DNA from: an uncultured Flavobacteriaceae bacterium
Lineage (GTDB): Bacteria > Bacteroidota > Bacteroidia > Flavobacteriales > Flavobacteriaceae
Length of the DNA stretch: 64,000 bases
Reading direction: 5' to 3'
Assembly: GCA_947504035.1 (NCBI GenBank)
Contig: CANNGA010000007.1
Span: 124,001 to 188,000 of the forward strand
How positions within the stretch are numbered: the first letter of the stretch is position 1; each line of letters opens with the position of its first letter. Position numbers and translations under genes: made by a program. The notes under the pieces were generated by a model, which was given only the letters and a program-made list of their open reading frames with translations, had not been told where the DNA came from and made no database searches. This document shows, in pieces, positions 16,728 to 24,709 of the stretch.

Positions 16728-17171
16728 CTAGAGTTGAAGGGAAAAACGTTTTTTATCTTTTGAAGTTGCACCAATTTTAGTGTAGAAGTCTATCGCTTTT
16801 GTATTAAATTCGGGTGTTTGCCATTGTATAGCAATACAATTTTGAGATATAGCATATGTTTTAATTTGTGCCATGATACGTTGGCCCAAACCGCGTCCTC
16901 TAGCAGTTTCTTTTAAATAAAGACAGTCTAAATAGATATAGAAATCGGCATCCCAAGTCGAAAATTGCTTCATAAAAGTAGCGTAGCCTATAAGAATATC
17001 ATCTTGAACAACAACCAAACATTTAAGGTGCGGATTTGGCCTAAATAAGAATGTAGATAAGGCTTCTTGTTTATTATGGGCGTTATAATCCGCACGTTCA
17101 AAATCAGCATGCGCTTTACATAACATGATAAGTTGGGGGAGGTCTTCAATCTTTACAAATCGTATGTGCAT
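16728..17171 (-). CDS. GNAT-family N-acetyltransferase
   Basis: A 147-residue GNAT acetyltransferase that would transfer an acetyl group from acetyl-CoA to an unknown amine. The acetyl-CoA-binding motif A is visible as ARGRGLGQRIM (Q/R-x-x-G-x-G) after strand 4 (YIYLDCLYL). Motif B follows as NTKAIDFYTKIGA. I chose the ATG at 17171 (MHIRFVKIEDLP), where the fold begins. The longer frame to 17297 would run 113 bp into the rhodanese gene and adds a non-family extension. It lies 13 bp after the rhodanese stop and is probably cotranscribed with it. Confidence 0.88.
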   Translation of the reverse strand: MHIRFVKIEDLPQLIMLCKAHADFERADYNAHNKQEALSTFLFRPNPHLKCLVVVQDDILIGYATFMKQFSTWDADFYIYLDCLYLKETARGRGLGQRIMAQIKTYAISQNCIAIQWQTPEFNTKAIDFYTKIGATSKDKKRFSLQL

Positions 17172-17184
17172 CTTAAGTTCGGTT

Positions 17185-17577
17185 TTAACAGGTACAATTT
17201 TTAGGAGGCGTTTTAGACGATTTTTTGCCGTCGGTAGGATAGCCGTCGCGTTTCCACCATGCAATGCCGCCAATAAGCTCTTTGGTTTTAAAACCAAGTT
17301 TGGTCATGTTTAAAGCGCCTTTGGTAGATGCATTGCAGCCAATACCATCACAATAGCAAATATATGTTTTTAATGTATCTAAATGCGTTGTTCTAGCTCT
17401 ATCCATTTCACTATGTGGTATGTTTATGGCATTTGGGATATGTTCATTGTTAAACCCAAGAGGCTGTCGGGTGTCTATCACCACTATGTCTTCACGCTGT
17501 TTCAACGCATGCCATAAATCTGATGCATCCATTTCATAAGACAATTTGTTGTTGTAAAATTCAATTTGTGTTTTCAT
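17185..17577 (-). CDS. Rhodanese-like (sulfurtransferase) domain protein
   Basis: A 130-residue single-domain rhodanese. It has the IDTRQPLGFNNEHIPNAINIPHS motif region (about 44-65; D-x-R and H-I-x-x-A), a likely catalytic Cys76 in YCDGIGCNAS, and the terminal GGIAWWKRDGYP. Rhodaneses carry a persulfide on the active Cys; the acceptor is unknown. The loop after Cys76 (DGIGC) lacks the common Arg and has a second Cys at 81, and the C-terminus ends CTC, so a multi-thiol relay is possible. It is divergent from a MetR-like regulator with a TGAA-N5-TTCA site in the gap, which fits a sulfur-related role. Confidence 0.88.
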   Translation of the reverse strand: MKTQIEFYNNKLSYEMDASDLWHALKQREDIVVIDTRQPLGFNNEHIPNAINIPHSEMDRARTTHLDTLKTYICYCDGIGCNASTKGALNMTKLGFKTKELIGGIAWWKRDGYPTDGKKSSKTPPKNCTC

Positions 17578-17662
17578 AAATTCTAAAAATTTAGTGTATT
17601 ACAAACCTAGTAAGATCTCAGGGAGATTTGCAGTAGTATACATGTGCATTTTTAAGCTTAGG

Positions 17663-17677
17663 TTGAAATTTTTTCAA
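17663..17677. promoter_or_regulatory. MetR-type LysR binding site
   Basis: TTGAAA-TTT-TTTCAA is a perfect 6-3-6 inverted repeat. Its core TGAA-N5-TTCA equals the consensus known for Escherichia coli MetR. It lies between the rhodanese gene and the divergent MetR-like gene, 37 bp before the latter's ATG. Binding by this protein is inferred. Confidence 0.55.
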
Positions 17678-17713
17678 GCAAGAGCTTATTGTAAAATGCT
17701 AACTTTGTAGGCT

Positions 17714-18604
17714 ATGGAGATCAAATACTTTAGGTTGATAAAAACGATTGTAGAAGAAGGAAGTATTGCCAATTCTGCTGAAAAATTATTTTTAACACAG
17801 TCTGCTTTAAGCCATCAATTGAGAGACTTAGAAGGGCAATTGGGGTTTAAAGTGTTTTTGAGAACTCGAAACCGTTGGGCGTTGACCGATGAAGGTAAAG
17901 TACTTTACGATTTAAGTCATTCGGTTCTTGAGCGCATAGAAGTGGGGTTTAACAGTATCAAGCAGTTGCAAATGGGATCTGCAGGTACTGTAAGGGTAAG
18001 CACCGAATGTTATAGTTTTTACCAGGGCTTTTCAGCTTTTATTCAAAAAATGGGACTTTTATATCCAGATATACATGTGGATTTAATCTTAGAAGCCACC
18101 CATAAACCTATTTTGAAATTACGGTCTAATGACATCGATATCGCCATAGTAACTTCAAAATTAAATCATGAAGATTTAACCTATATAGATGTTTTTGAAG
18201 ATGAGATTTTTGCTGTACTACATCATGAACATCCATTGCAGACTGAACCTTATTTAGAAGCGCATCATTTTGAAGAGCTGCATGTCATCATTCATTCTTT
18301 GCCTTTAGAAACCGTATCGGTGTATGAGCAATTTTTAAAACCAAATAACGTAAAGCCGTTTAAAATCTCTGCGATACCATTAACTGAAGTAGCTTTAGAA
18401 ATGGTTAATGCAAATATGGGCATCATGTGTATGCCTAAATGGGCCTTAAAAGCGTTTAAACTCTCTAAAAATTTAAGTTTTAAGCGTATAGGTGCAGTGG
18501 GGTTAAAAAGAACCCATTATTTAGTGTGTCGCAAAACGGAGCGTTCTAAAAAATACATAAACGATTTTATTTCAAATTTTAGAGATGATTTCTCAACGCT
18601 TTAA
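17714..18604 (+). CDS. LysR-family transcriptional regulator, MetR-like
   Basis: A 296-residue LysR-type regulator. The winged helix-turn-helix covers about 1-65 (GSIANSAEKLFLTQSALSHQLRDLE, then LGFKVFLRT). The effector domain spans about 90-296. Features shared with enterobacterial MetR are QSALSHQ, VSTECYSFYQGF (compare IECHSCIQWL) and MGIMCMPKWALKAF near 235-248. MetR senses homocysteine; whether this protein does is not known. It is divergent from the rhodanese/GNAT pair with a MetR-type site in between, so it probably regulates them and itself. Confidence 0.88.
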   Translation: MEIKYFRLIKTIVEEGSIANSAEKLFLTQSALSHQLRDLEGQLGFKVFLRTRNRWALTDEGKVLYDLSHSVLERIEVGFNSIKQLQMGSAGTVRVSTECYSFYQGFSAFIQKMGLLYPDIHVDLILEATHKPILKLRSNDIDIAIVTSKLNHEDLTYIDVFEDEIFAVLHHEHPLQTEPYLEAHHFEELHVIIHSLPLETVSVYEQFLKPNNVKPFKISAIPLTEVALEMVNANMGIMCMPKWALKAFKLSKNLSFKRIGAVGLKRTHYLVCRKTERSKKYINDFISNFRDDFSTL

Positions 18605-18818
18605 AAGAAGGGGAGAAGTATACTGGCGCATCCAAAACGATGTGAGGATAAGCGTATAGAGTGCATTACAATTTTGAAAAGACGAGTGCTTGATACTTAC
18701 TGATGTTCTTAGAGAACTAAAGCTAAACATGCTTTTAACAGGCTAAGGCTATATGTCGTTTTAAAACTGCAGCTAAGCGTTGGCTGTTGTAGTGGGGCTT
18801 TAATCACTAAAAACAATC

Positions 18819-18862
18819 ATCTATTGAAGCTGACTTAGTCTGTGTTTACAGCTTCAATAGAT
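18819..18862. terminator. Intrinsic terminator between convergent genes
   Basis: Arms ATCTATTGAAGCTG and CAGCTTCAATAGAT (14 bp, perfect) enclose a 16-base loop. On the minus strand the stem is followed by GATTGTTTTT, and on the plus strand by TTTAG. It probably ends the metalloprotease transcript and may also stop LysR read-through. The rest of 18605-18893 shows no gene. Confidence 0.7.
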
Positions 18863-18893
18863 TTTAGATTGTATAGTTTGGACGGTATGCGTA

Positions 18894-19931
18894 TTACTGC
18901 ACAAGACCGCTTCGTGCTCCTGCCAATGTGGCGCGCATTCTGTTACGTTGCCCGTTTGTAAATAGGAAACGGTGAGAATCATCAACAGAAGACATGATGT
19001 TCCAATACATGTCTTGAGAGCCACAGCTTGTAGTGCTTGCGCCAGTTCTAACGGTACCACTATAGCGTTTAGAGGTGTTAGGCGTGTCTCTAACAGCATC
19101 ATCAAATCTGCAATTCTCTGTTGCTCTGCCTGGTAAATGGAATAAATTTAAGTGATGACCAACTTCATGAGCTAACGTTAAGCCTTCAGATACGGCTTCT
19201 GGAGCAAGGTCTCCACCAAAGAAAAGTTCATCAATATAGATGTTGTCAAAAATTGCTTGGTCTCCAGTTGCTTGGCCAGGTATAGATCCACTACCTCTTA
19301 TACCTGTAGCATCTGTAAGGTTGGATATCACATATATATTAATGACGCTTCCCAAAGAGGTAGGAGTTATGCCTCCAAATTCCTCTAAAGCAACAGCAGG
19401 AAACTGTAAGTTTGATGTAAAAAAATCAATAACTTCCGAGCCATTTCTATGATTGATAGCTTGAAGCGTGAAGCGTATTCTCGTGTTCCCAGCGCCAAAT
19501 TGTCTCGCATTAGAAGGTAAACCAGAAGGGCGAGAAGAGGCACGTGAGGCATAAACACCAGAGAATACTTCGTTTAAGCGTACCATTTGTGCATCTACTA
19601 CAGCTTGGCTTATACGTTGACCGCTTTGGCTTAAATGATTAATCACAACAGGTATGGTTAACAGAGGAAGATTCTGTTTCCCAGACTTTTCTTGTGCTTC
19701 AAGTTTTGCGGTGTAATTGCTAATAAAAGCTTCTTGAGCACTTAAGCGTGCTTCTAGTTCGGGGTCTTTTGCTGCTGTATCTTCTAAATAAGCATCGAAA
19801 CCACAGGTTGTTTTTGCTGTTTTAGAAGTTGATGTTAACGCAGAGGCATTGTTGTCGGTGGTCGCAATTGGGTCGTTGTCACAGGATAGTGCAATGGCGC
19901 ATGTTGCGATGATTAGTAATGATTTTCGCAT
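18894..19931 (-). CDS. Secreted zinc metalloprotease lipoprotein, M43 (cytophagalysin/pappalysin-like)
   Basis: A 345-residue exported protease. The N-terminus is a lipoprotein signal (MRKSLLIIATCAIALSC, Cys17). The zinc motif HEVGHHLNLFH (255-265) is the metzincin HExxHxxGxxH-type signature with Leu in the usual Gly position, and a Met-turn occurs in NIMSS. The DDAVRDTP and SCGSQDMYWNIM segments are typical of the M43 family. The region about 25-100 may be a propeptide. It probably acts at the cell surface or outer membrane. A -7-like TAATTTTG lies upstream at 19964-19971 (minus strand). No T9SS sorting domain is present. Confidence 0.92.
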   Translation of the reverse strand: MRKSLLIIATCAIALSCDNDPIATTDNNASALTSTSKTAKTTCGFDAYLEDTAAKDPELEARLSAQEAFISNYTAKLEAQEKSGKQNLPLLTIPVVINHLSQSGQRISQAVVDAQMVRLNEVFSGVYASRASSRPSGLPSNARQFGAGNTRIRFTLQAINHRNGSEVIDFFTSNLQFPAVALEEFGGITPTSLGSVINIYVISNLTDATGIRGSGSIPGQATGDQAIFDNIYIDELFFGGDLAPEAVSEGLTLAHEVGHHLNLFHLPGRATENCRFDDAVRDTPNTSKRYSGTVRTGASTTSCGSQDMYWNIMSSVDDSHRFLFTNGQRNRMRATLAGARSGLVQ

Positions 19932-20179
19932 AAGTTTTAAGTTATTTTTTTGTTAATTTTTTGCAAAATTACTACAAAATAACAGTGGGTTATACGTTAA
20001 AAGATGGGTTTAACATCTAGAGGTAGACTGTGGAAAGATAAGATGTTGATTTGTTTTTAGTTAATGGAGTAATTCTATTAAAATTTTTTAACACTCTTAT
20101 GTGTAGAAGAATTTTAAATATGGTCTCATTTGATTTTTTTTCTGGTGCTCTACGAAGCTACATAGGTGGTATAAATAAA

Positions 20180-20205
20180 AAACCCGAAACAAATGTTTCG
20201 GGTTT
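20180..20205 (-). terminator. Rho-independent terminator after tRNA-Phe
   Basis: AAACCCGAAAC (20180-20190) and GTTTCGGGTTT (20195-20205) form an 11-bp stem with loop AAAT. On the minus strand the stem runs into a T-run. It lies 10 bp beyond the 3' end of tRNA-Phe. Confidence 0.85.
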
Positions 20206-20214
20206 TTACTTGTG

Positions 20215-20287
20215 TGGTACCTCCAGGAATCGAACCAGGGACACAAGGATTTTCAGTCCTTTGCTCTACCAACTGAGCTAAGGTACC
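20215..20287 (-). tRNA. tRNA-Phe (GAA)
   Basis: A 73-base cloverleaf reads on the minus strand. The acceptor stem is GGTACCT/AGGTACC with discriminator A. The D-arm is GCTC...GAGC, the anticodon arm AAGGA-CTGAAAA-TCCTT has anticodon GAA, and the T-loop is TTCGATT. The T-stem strands are both CCTGG, leaving a U-U opposition in the middle. CCA is not encoded (CAC follows). Confidence 0.96.
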
Positions 20288-20302
20288 TCGCTAAAGCGGA
20301 TG

Positions 20303-20334
20303 CAAATATATACTCGATTTTGGTATTTACCAAA
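20303..20334 (-). promoter_or_regulatory. Promoter of tRNA-Phe
   Basis: On the minus strand TTTG (20334-20331) is followed after 20 bases by TATATTTG (20310-20303), matching the Bacteroidetes -33/-7 consensus (TTG and TAnnTTTG). The mature tRNA begins 16 bases downstream. Confidence 0.65.
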
Positions 20335-20372
20335 CTAAAACAGAAAAAAATATATTTTTTTTTCTGTTTTAG
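20335..20372. repeat. 16-bp perfect inverted repeat upstream of coaX
   Basis: CTAAAACAGAAAAAAA (20335-20350) and its exact complement (20357-20372) flank TATATT. It lies between the tRNA promoter and coaX. It could act as a transcription insulator or terminator for read-through, or as a protein site. No function is assigned. Confidence 0.7.
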
Positions 20373-20437
20373 AATTGTAGAATATTTAACAGTTTAGTTC
20401 TCATGGTTTTGTAGATTTACGTCCTCAATAAAAAAAA

Positions 20438-21166
20438 ATGAACTTAGTTATAGATGTTGGGAACACACGTGTAAAATTGGCGGTGTTTCATAATCAAGAT
20501 CTTATTTTTAAAGATGCAGTTGCTCTAGATTTATTGCTAGAAACATTAAAAGCACTAAAAAAAAGGTACCCTAAACTTAAAAAAGCCATAGTGTCTTCGG
20601 TAGGGCGTTTAGAAAACGTACAGTTGGCTGTTTTAAAAGAAGAATTTCAATTGTTAGAATTGTCTCATGATACGCCCATTCCTTTTAAAAACAATTATGC
20701 AACCCCAAAAACCTTGGGTATAGATAGAATTGCTTTAGTAAGTGCTGCGGTATACCAGTATCCAAATACCAATGTGTTGGTTATAGATGCAGGCACCTGT
20801 ATTACTTACGATATCCTTACGGCAAAAAACACTTATATAGGAGGTGCTATTTCTCCTGGATTGAGAATACGTTATGCAGCACTAAATAATTTAACAGCAA
20901 ATTTGCCGTTATTAGATACAGAAATTCCTCAAAAAATAGTAGGAGATTCTACAAGCAGTTCCATGCATATTGGTGTTGTTCATGGTCTTGTAAATGAAAT
21001 AGATGGATTTGTTAAAACCTATAATGCTAATTACTCTCATTTAACAGTAATTTTAACAGGGGGGGATGCTAATTTCTTGTCAGAACAATTAAAAAGTAGC
21101 ATATTTGCGAATTCAAATTTTATTTTAGAAGGACTAAACTATATTTTAAAATATAATTCAAACTAA
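20438..21166 (+). CDS. coaX: Type III pantothenate kinase
   Basis: A 242-residue enzyme that phosphorylates pantothenate with ATP in the first step of coenzyme A synthesis. Family marks are the N-terminal phosphate-binding motif DVGNTRVKLAVF (6-17), the DRIALVSAA segment near 100, DAGTCITYD (about 117-125), GGAISPGLRIR (about 134-144) and LTGGDA near the C-terminus. Type III enzymes belong to the ASKHA fold and are not inhibited by CoA. The length is normal. The next gene begins directly after the stop, so it leads the operon that continues through lptC. Confidence 0.96.
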   Translation: MNLVIDVGNTRVKLAVFHNQDLIFKDAVALDLLLETLKALKKRYPKLKKAIVSSVGRLENVQLAVLKEEFQLLELSHDTPIPFKNNYATPKTLGIDRIALVSAAVYQYPNTNVLVIDAGTCITYDILTAKNTYIGGAISPGLRIRYAALNNLTANLPLLDTEIPQKIVGDSTSSSMHIGVVHGLVNEIDGFVKTYNANYSHLTVILTGGDANFLSEQLKSSIFANSNFILEGLNYILKYNSN

Positions 21167-22474
21167 ATGATAAAAAAGCTTTTAGTAGTTTTTGTTGTAA
21201 TTTTTACAGTTTCTGCTTTTGCACAGGAAACAGTGTCTTCACCTTATTCGTTTTATGGCATAGGGAGCTTAAAATTTAGAGGTACTGTAGAAAATAGAAG
21301 TATGGGAGGGTTAAGTATCTATACAGACAGTATACATATAAACTTAAGAAATCCCGCATCTTTCACCGGTGCTAATTTAGCCAATTTTAATAACGAGAAC
21401 AGGCCTGTTAAATACGCTTTGGGAGGTGGGTATACGAGTATTAGTCAAGAAAGTGCTACGTCTAAAGATAATTCTGCCTCAGGAACTTTTGATTATATCG
21501 CGTTAGCTTTTCCTGTAGGTAAATTTGGTGTTGGCTTTGGGCTGTTGCCTCTAACGTCTGTGAGTTACAGATTAAATAATACCAACGCAAATGGAGACAC
21601 TACAAGCCGATTTAATGGAGAAGGTGGTTTAAATAAAGCCTTTTTAGGATTAGGGTATGCCATTACCAAGGATTTACAAGTTGGGGCTAATTTTCAATAT
21701 AATTTTGGATCTATAGATGGTAGCGCGCTTTCCTTTGGGGTTGATCCACGTGGTGAACCCTTAACGACACAAACTAGAGAAGATACAGATTCCAGTTTAA
21801 GTGGTTTAAGTCTTGATTTGGGAGTGACTTATAAGGTGTTGCTTACAAAATCTTTAGAGTTAGTAACGGGAGCAACCTATACCCCTGAAACCAATCTTGT
21901 ATCTAGAAATGAAAGAACGCTTTCTACAGTAGAAGCGAATACAATCCCTGGAAGTGAATCTGTAACAAGTACAATAGATGTAAATCTAGAAGGTCAAGGC
22001 CTTTTGGAGACAGACGTTACCTTGCCTACGAAATTTTCTTTTGGAGCAGGTGTTGGTGAACGTAGAAAATGGTTTGTAGGCGTAGAATACGAATTTCAAA
22101 ATACAAGTGCGTTTTCTAATCCTTTATTTCAAACTGCTGCAACAACCTACGAAAACGCATCACGACTATCACTGGGAGGTTTTTATATCCCTAAATATAA
22201 CGCATTTAATGGATTCTTTAAGCGGCTTGTGTATAGGGCAGGTTTAAGGGTTGAAGAAACAGGATTAAACATACAAACCGAATCAATCAACGAGTTTGGC
22301 ATATCTTTTGGAGTAGGAATACCTGTAGGCGATTTTGGTTCTAATGCTAATATAGGTTTTGAAGTTGGTCAAAGAGGGACCACTTCTAATAACCTAGTGC
22401 AAGAGACCTTTATAAATCTGCAGATTAGTCTGTCATTAAATGACAGATGGTTCCAAAAACGAAAATATGATTAA
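21167..22474 (+). CDS. Outer-membrane beta-barrel protein (FadL/PorV-like)
   Basis: A 435-residue exported protein with signal peptide MIKKLLVVFVVIFTVSAFAQ. The mature start SPYSFYGIGSLKF and SMGGLSIYTDSIHINLRNPAS resemble the opening of FadL/PorV-type barrels in Bacteroidetes. The rest alternates polar and hydrophobic residues with many Gly and aromatic residues, ending in a typical last strand (INLQISLSLNDRWFQKRKYD). It starts immediately after the coaX stop. Its exact role is unknown; an outer-membrane transport or anchoring role is inferred. Confidence 0.75.
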   Translation: MIKKLLVVFVVIFTVSAFAQETVSSPYSFYGIGSLKFRGTVENRSMGGLSIYTDSIHINLRNPASFTGANLANFNNENRPVKYALGGGYTSISQESATSKDNSASGTFDYIALAFPVGKFGVGFGLLPLTSVSYRLNNTNANGDTTSRFNGEGGLNKAFLGLGYAITKDLQVGANFQYNFGSIDGSALSFGVDPRGEPLTTQTREDTDSSLSGLSLDLGVTYKVLLTKSLELVTGATYTPETNLVSRNERTLSTVEANTIPGSESVTSTIDVNLEGQGLLETDVTLPTKFSFGAGVGERRKWFVGVEYEFQNTSAFSNPLFQTAATTYENASRLSLGGFYIPKYNAFNGFFKRLVYRAGLRVEETGLNIQTESINEFGISFGVGIPVGDFGSNANIGFEVGQRGTTSNNLVQETFINLQISLSLNDRWFQKRKYD

Positions 22475-22493
22475 ACAGAACATTAACATTATT

Positions 22494-23885
22494 ATGAAAT
22501 CAAAAATTACACTATTAGTTATTTTGTTAACTTTTTCATTTGTAGGTTCAAATAGCGTAAGTGCACAGACAAATGAAGAAGCGTTAACTAAACTGTCTAT
22601 AATGACAGAGTATGCTAAAGCTAAAAATTATGATGCCGCATATGCGCCTCTTATGGAGCTTAGAGCATCTCACCCTAAATTTAATCGTGCGATCTATAAA
22701 TATGGTGAGAAAATTTTAAAACATAAGGTAAAGACAGCTTCAGGCGACGCTAAAATTCCATACATTAACGATTTAATGAAACTTTGGGAAGAGCGTGCCG
22801 TAAATTATCCAAGCAAAACACCAAAAGGAGAATATGCAGCAAAAGCGTGTCAATTGCAGTACACGAACAAAGCGGTTCTAGGAAAAACTACAAATGACTT
22901 GTATGCTTGTTTTGATGCGGCTTACACAGCAGATAAGAAGACGTTTACAGACCCTAAAAGTTTGTTAACTTACTTTAATTTAATGGTAAAGCTTTATGAT
23001 AAAGGAGATAAATCTGCTAAAGAATTATTTAATAAGTACGACGATGTTGCTGAGAAAATAGAAGAAGAAGTTAAAAATGCATCTACTAAGTTGAATGCTT
23101 TAGCTGAAAAAGAAGAAGCAGGTACCGCTTTAACGCGAAAAGATAATCAGTATAAAAAATATTACGGACAAGTATTGAGTGCTTATGGCCAAGTGTCTAA
23201 TGCCTTAGATGTAAAATTAGGTAAAAGAGCCAATTGTGACAACTTAATACCGCTTTACAAGAAAGACTTTGAGGCTAATAAGACAGATGCTGTTTGGTTA
23301 AGAAGAGCTGTAAGTAGAATGTTTCATAAAGAATGTACAGATGATCCTTTGTATGAAGCTTTAGTAAAAGCATATGATAAAGCAGATCCATCTGCTGATA
23401 CCAAAGTATTTGTTGCAGGAATTTTAGTGAAAAAAGGAAAAGTTACAGAGGCAGAAAAGTACTTTAACCAAGCTTACGATTTAGAAACGAATAGTTTTAA
23501 GAAGGCGAAGTTAGCCAATAGAATAGGTTTAATTTTAAAGAAAAAAGGACGTTATGGTAAAGCTAGAAATTACTTTAGAAAAGCCTTGAAATTAAATCCA
23601 TCTAATGGACGACCACACCTATCAATAGCAGCAATGTATGCTGCAAGTGCGAACAGCTGTGGAGATACTAATTTTAATAAGAGAGCTGTATATTGGTTGG
23701 CCGCTCAAGAAGCGCAAAAAGCATCACGTGTAGATCCTACATTAAAAAAGTCGGCTTCGCAATCGGCAACAAGCTATAAGGCCAAAGCACCATCTAAATC
23801 AGAAATATTTACAGCAGGTAACGCTGGTCAAACTATAAAAATTGGTTGTTGGATAGGAGCATCAGTAACAGTGCCTAAAGTATAA
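22494..23885 (+). CDS. Exported tetratricopeptide-repeat protein
   Basis: A 463-residue protein. I chose the ATG at 22494 because MKSKITLLVILLTFSFVGS is a clean signal peptide ending SAQ and it leaves a 19-bp gap after the previous gene; the frame could extend to 22440 but would overlap it. TPR-like helices are clear at about 300-400, e.g. GKVTEAEKYFNQAYDLE, then KKKGRYGKARNYFRKALKLNPSN. It is periplasmic and probably a scaffold for envelope assembly. It overlaps lptC by one base (TAATG). Precise function unknown. Confidence 0.82.
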   Translation: MKSKITLLVILLTFSFVGSNSVSAQTNEEALTKLSIMTEYAKAKNYDAAYAPLMELRASHPKFNRAIYKYGEKILKHKVKTASGDAKIPYINDLMKLWEERAVNYPSKTPKGEYAAKACQLQYTNKAVLGKTTNDLYACFDAAYTADKKTFTDPKSLLTYFNLMVKLYDKGDKSAKELFNKYDDVAEKIEEEVKNASTKLNALAEKEEAGTALTRKDNQYKKYYGQVLSAYGQVSNALDVKLGKRANCDNLIPLYKKDFEANKTDAVWLRRAVSRMFHKECTDDPLYEALVKAYDKADPSADTKVFVAGILVKKGKVTEAEKYFNQAYDLETNSFKKAKLANRIGLILKKKGRYGKARNYFRKALKLNPSNGRPHLSIAAMYAASANSCGDTNFNKRAVYWLAAQEAQKASRVDPTLKKSASQSATSYKAKAPSKSEIFTAGNAGQTIKIGCWIGASVTVPKV

Positions 23886-24439
23886 TGCAAAAACAACATA
23901 CATACAACACTATTCACATAGTCATAGCCATCGCTGTGACTATGTTTTTTTCATGTAAAGACAACTTTAAGGACATTCAAAATATTGGAGGGTCAGAGCA
24001 CCAGCCTTTAGGTGTTGCCGAAAATATTAATTTAAAATATACAGATTCTGGTAAAGTCGAAGCGGTTTTAATAAGTCCAAAGATGTACGACTATAGCAAT
24101 AGAGCTTTTGGGTATAACGAATTTACAGACGGCGTGAATTTAGAGTTGTTTGAGGATAACATCAAAAAAGGGACGGTAATATCAGACTATGCGATTGTGT
24201 ATAATAAAACTAATATTATCGATTTAAGAGGGCATGTGAAGGTGATTACAGATGTAAACGATACCTTGTTTGCAGAGCAGCTGTATTACGATAATGCCAA
24301 AGAGTGGTTGTTTACCAACAAGCCCGTTACGTTTCGAACAGGCCAAGATTTAATTCATGGCAATGGTTTCGATTCTAATGCCGAATTTACAAACGCCGAA
24401 GTTTTAGAAATAACAGGCCTCCTTACTGTAGAAGAATAA
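23885..24439 (+). CDS. lptC: LPS export system protein LptC (lipoprotein form)
   Basis: A 184-residue protein with a lipoprotein-like signal ending FFSC (Cys24), followed by an OstA/LptC-type beta-jellyroll pattern: PKMYDYSNRAFGYNEFTDGVNLELFED, then IVYNKTNIIDLRGHVKVI, then LFAEQLYYDNAKEWLFTNKPV. LptC takes LPS from the LptBFG extractor and hands it to LptA in the periplasm. It is translationally coupled to the TPR gene. The lipid anchor in place of a membrane helix is common in Bacteroidetes. Confidence 0.88.
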   Translation: MQKQHTYNTIHIVIAIAVTMFFSCKDNFKDIQNIGGSEHQPLGVAENINLKYTDSGKVEAVLISPKMYDYSNRAFGYNEFTDGVNLELFEDNIKKGTVISDYAIVYNKTNIIDLRGHVKVITDVNDTLFAEQLYYDNAKEWLFTNKPVTFRTGQDLIHGNGFDSNAEFTNAEVLEITGLLTVEE

Positions 24440-24520
24440 ATACGAAACTCATATTTTATAAGTGCGATACATCGGATTTTGAGTATATTTACACTAAAAC
24501 CACTACATTTAACCGAAGTT

Positions 24521-24706
24521 ATGAAGTACACAAAGTTTTTTCAATACGTTTATTTAGTATTTGGAGCTTTATTTTTATATGATGCAATTTCAAAATATGC
24601 TGCTAACGGTCACATCGCATATCCTTCATTATTGCTAGGGATTTTGGCTATATTTATGTTTTTCTTCCGAAGAAAATTTGCTAAAAAATTTGATACTAAA
24701 GACTAG
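24521..24706 (+). CDS. Small two-helix membrane protein
   Basis: A 61-residue protein starting at the ATG at 24521 (MKYTKFFQYVYLVFG). A TTG at 24479 would add 14 non-hydrophobic residues and is less likely. Two membrane segments (about 8-24 and 32-50) end in a basic tail RRKFAKKFDTKD. It lies between lptC and the CNNM/CorC gene, with only 3 bp to the latter. Function unknown. Confidence 0.75.
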   Translation: MKYTKFFQYVYLVFGALFLYDAISKYAANGHIAYPSLLLGILAIFMFFFRRKFAKKFDTKD

Positions 24707-24709
24707 TCC

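Noticed and set aside
20051-20281. Plus-strand reading frame of 76 codons before coaX
   Set aside because: It runs through the terminator and antisense to tRNA-Phe; its C-terminal part is the translated tRNA, a well-known false gene.
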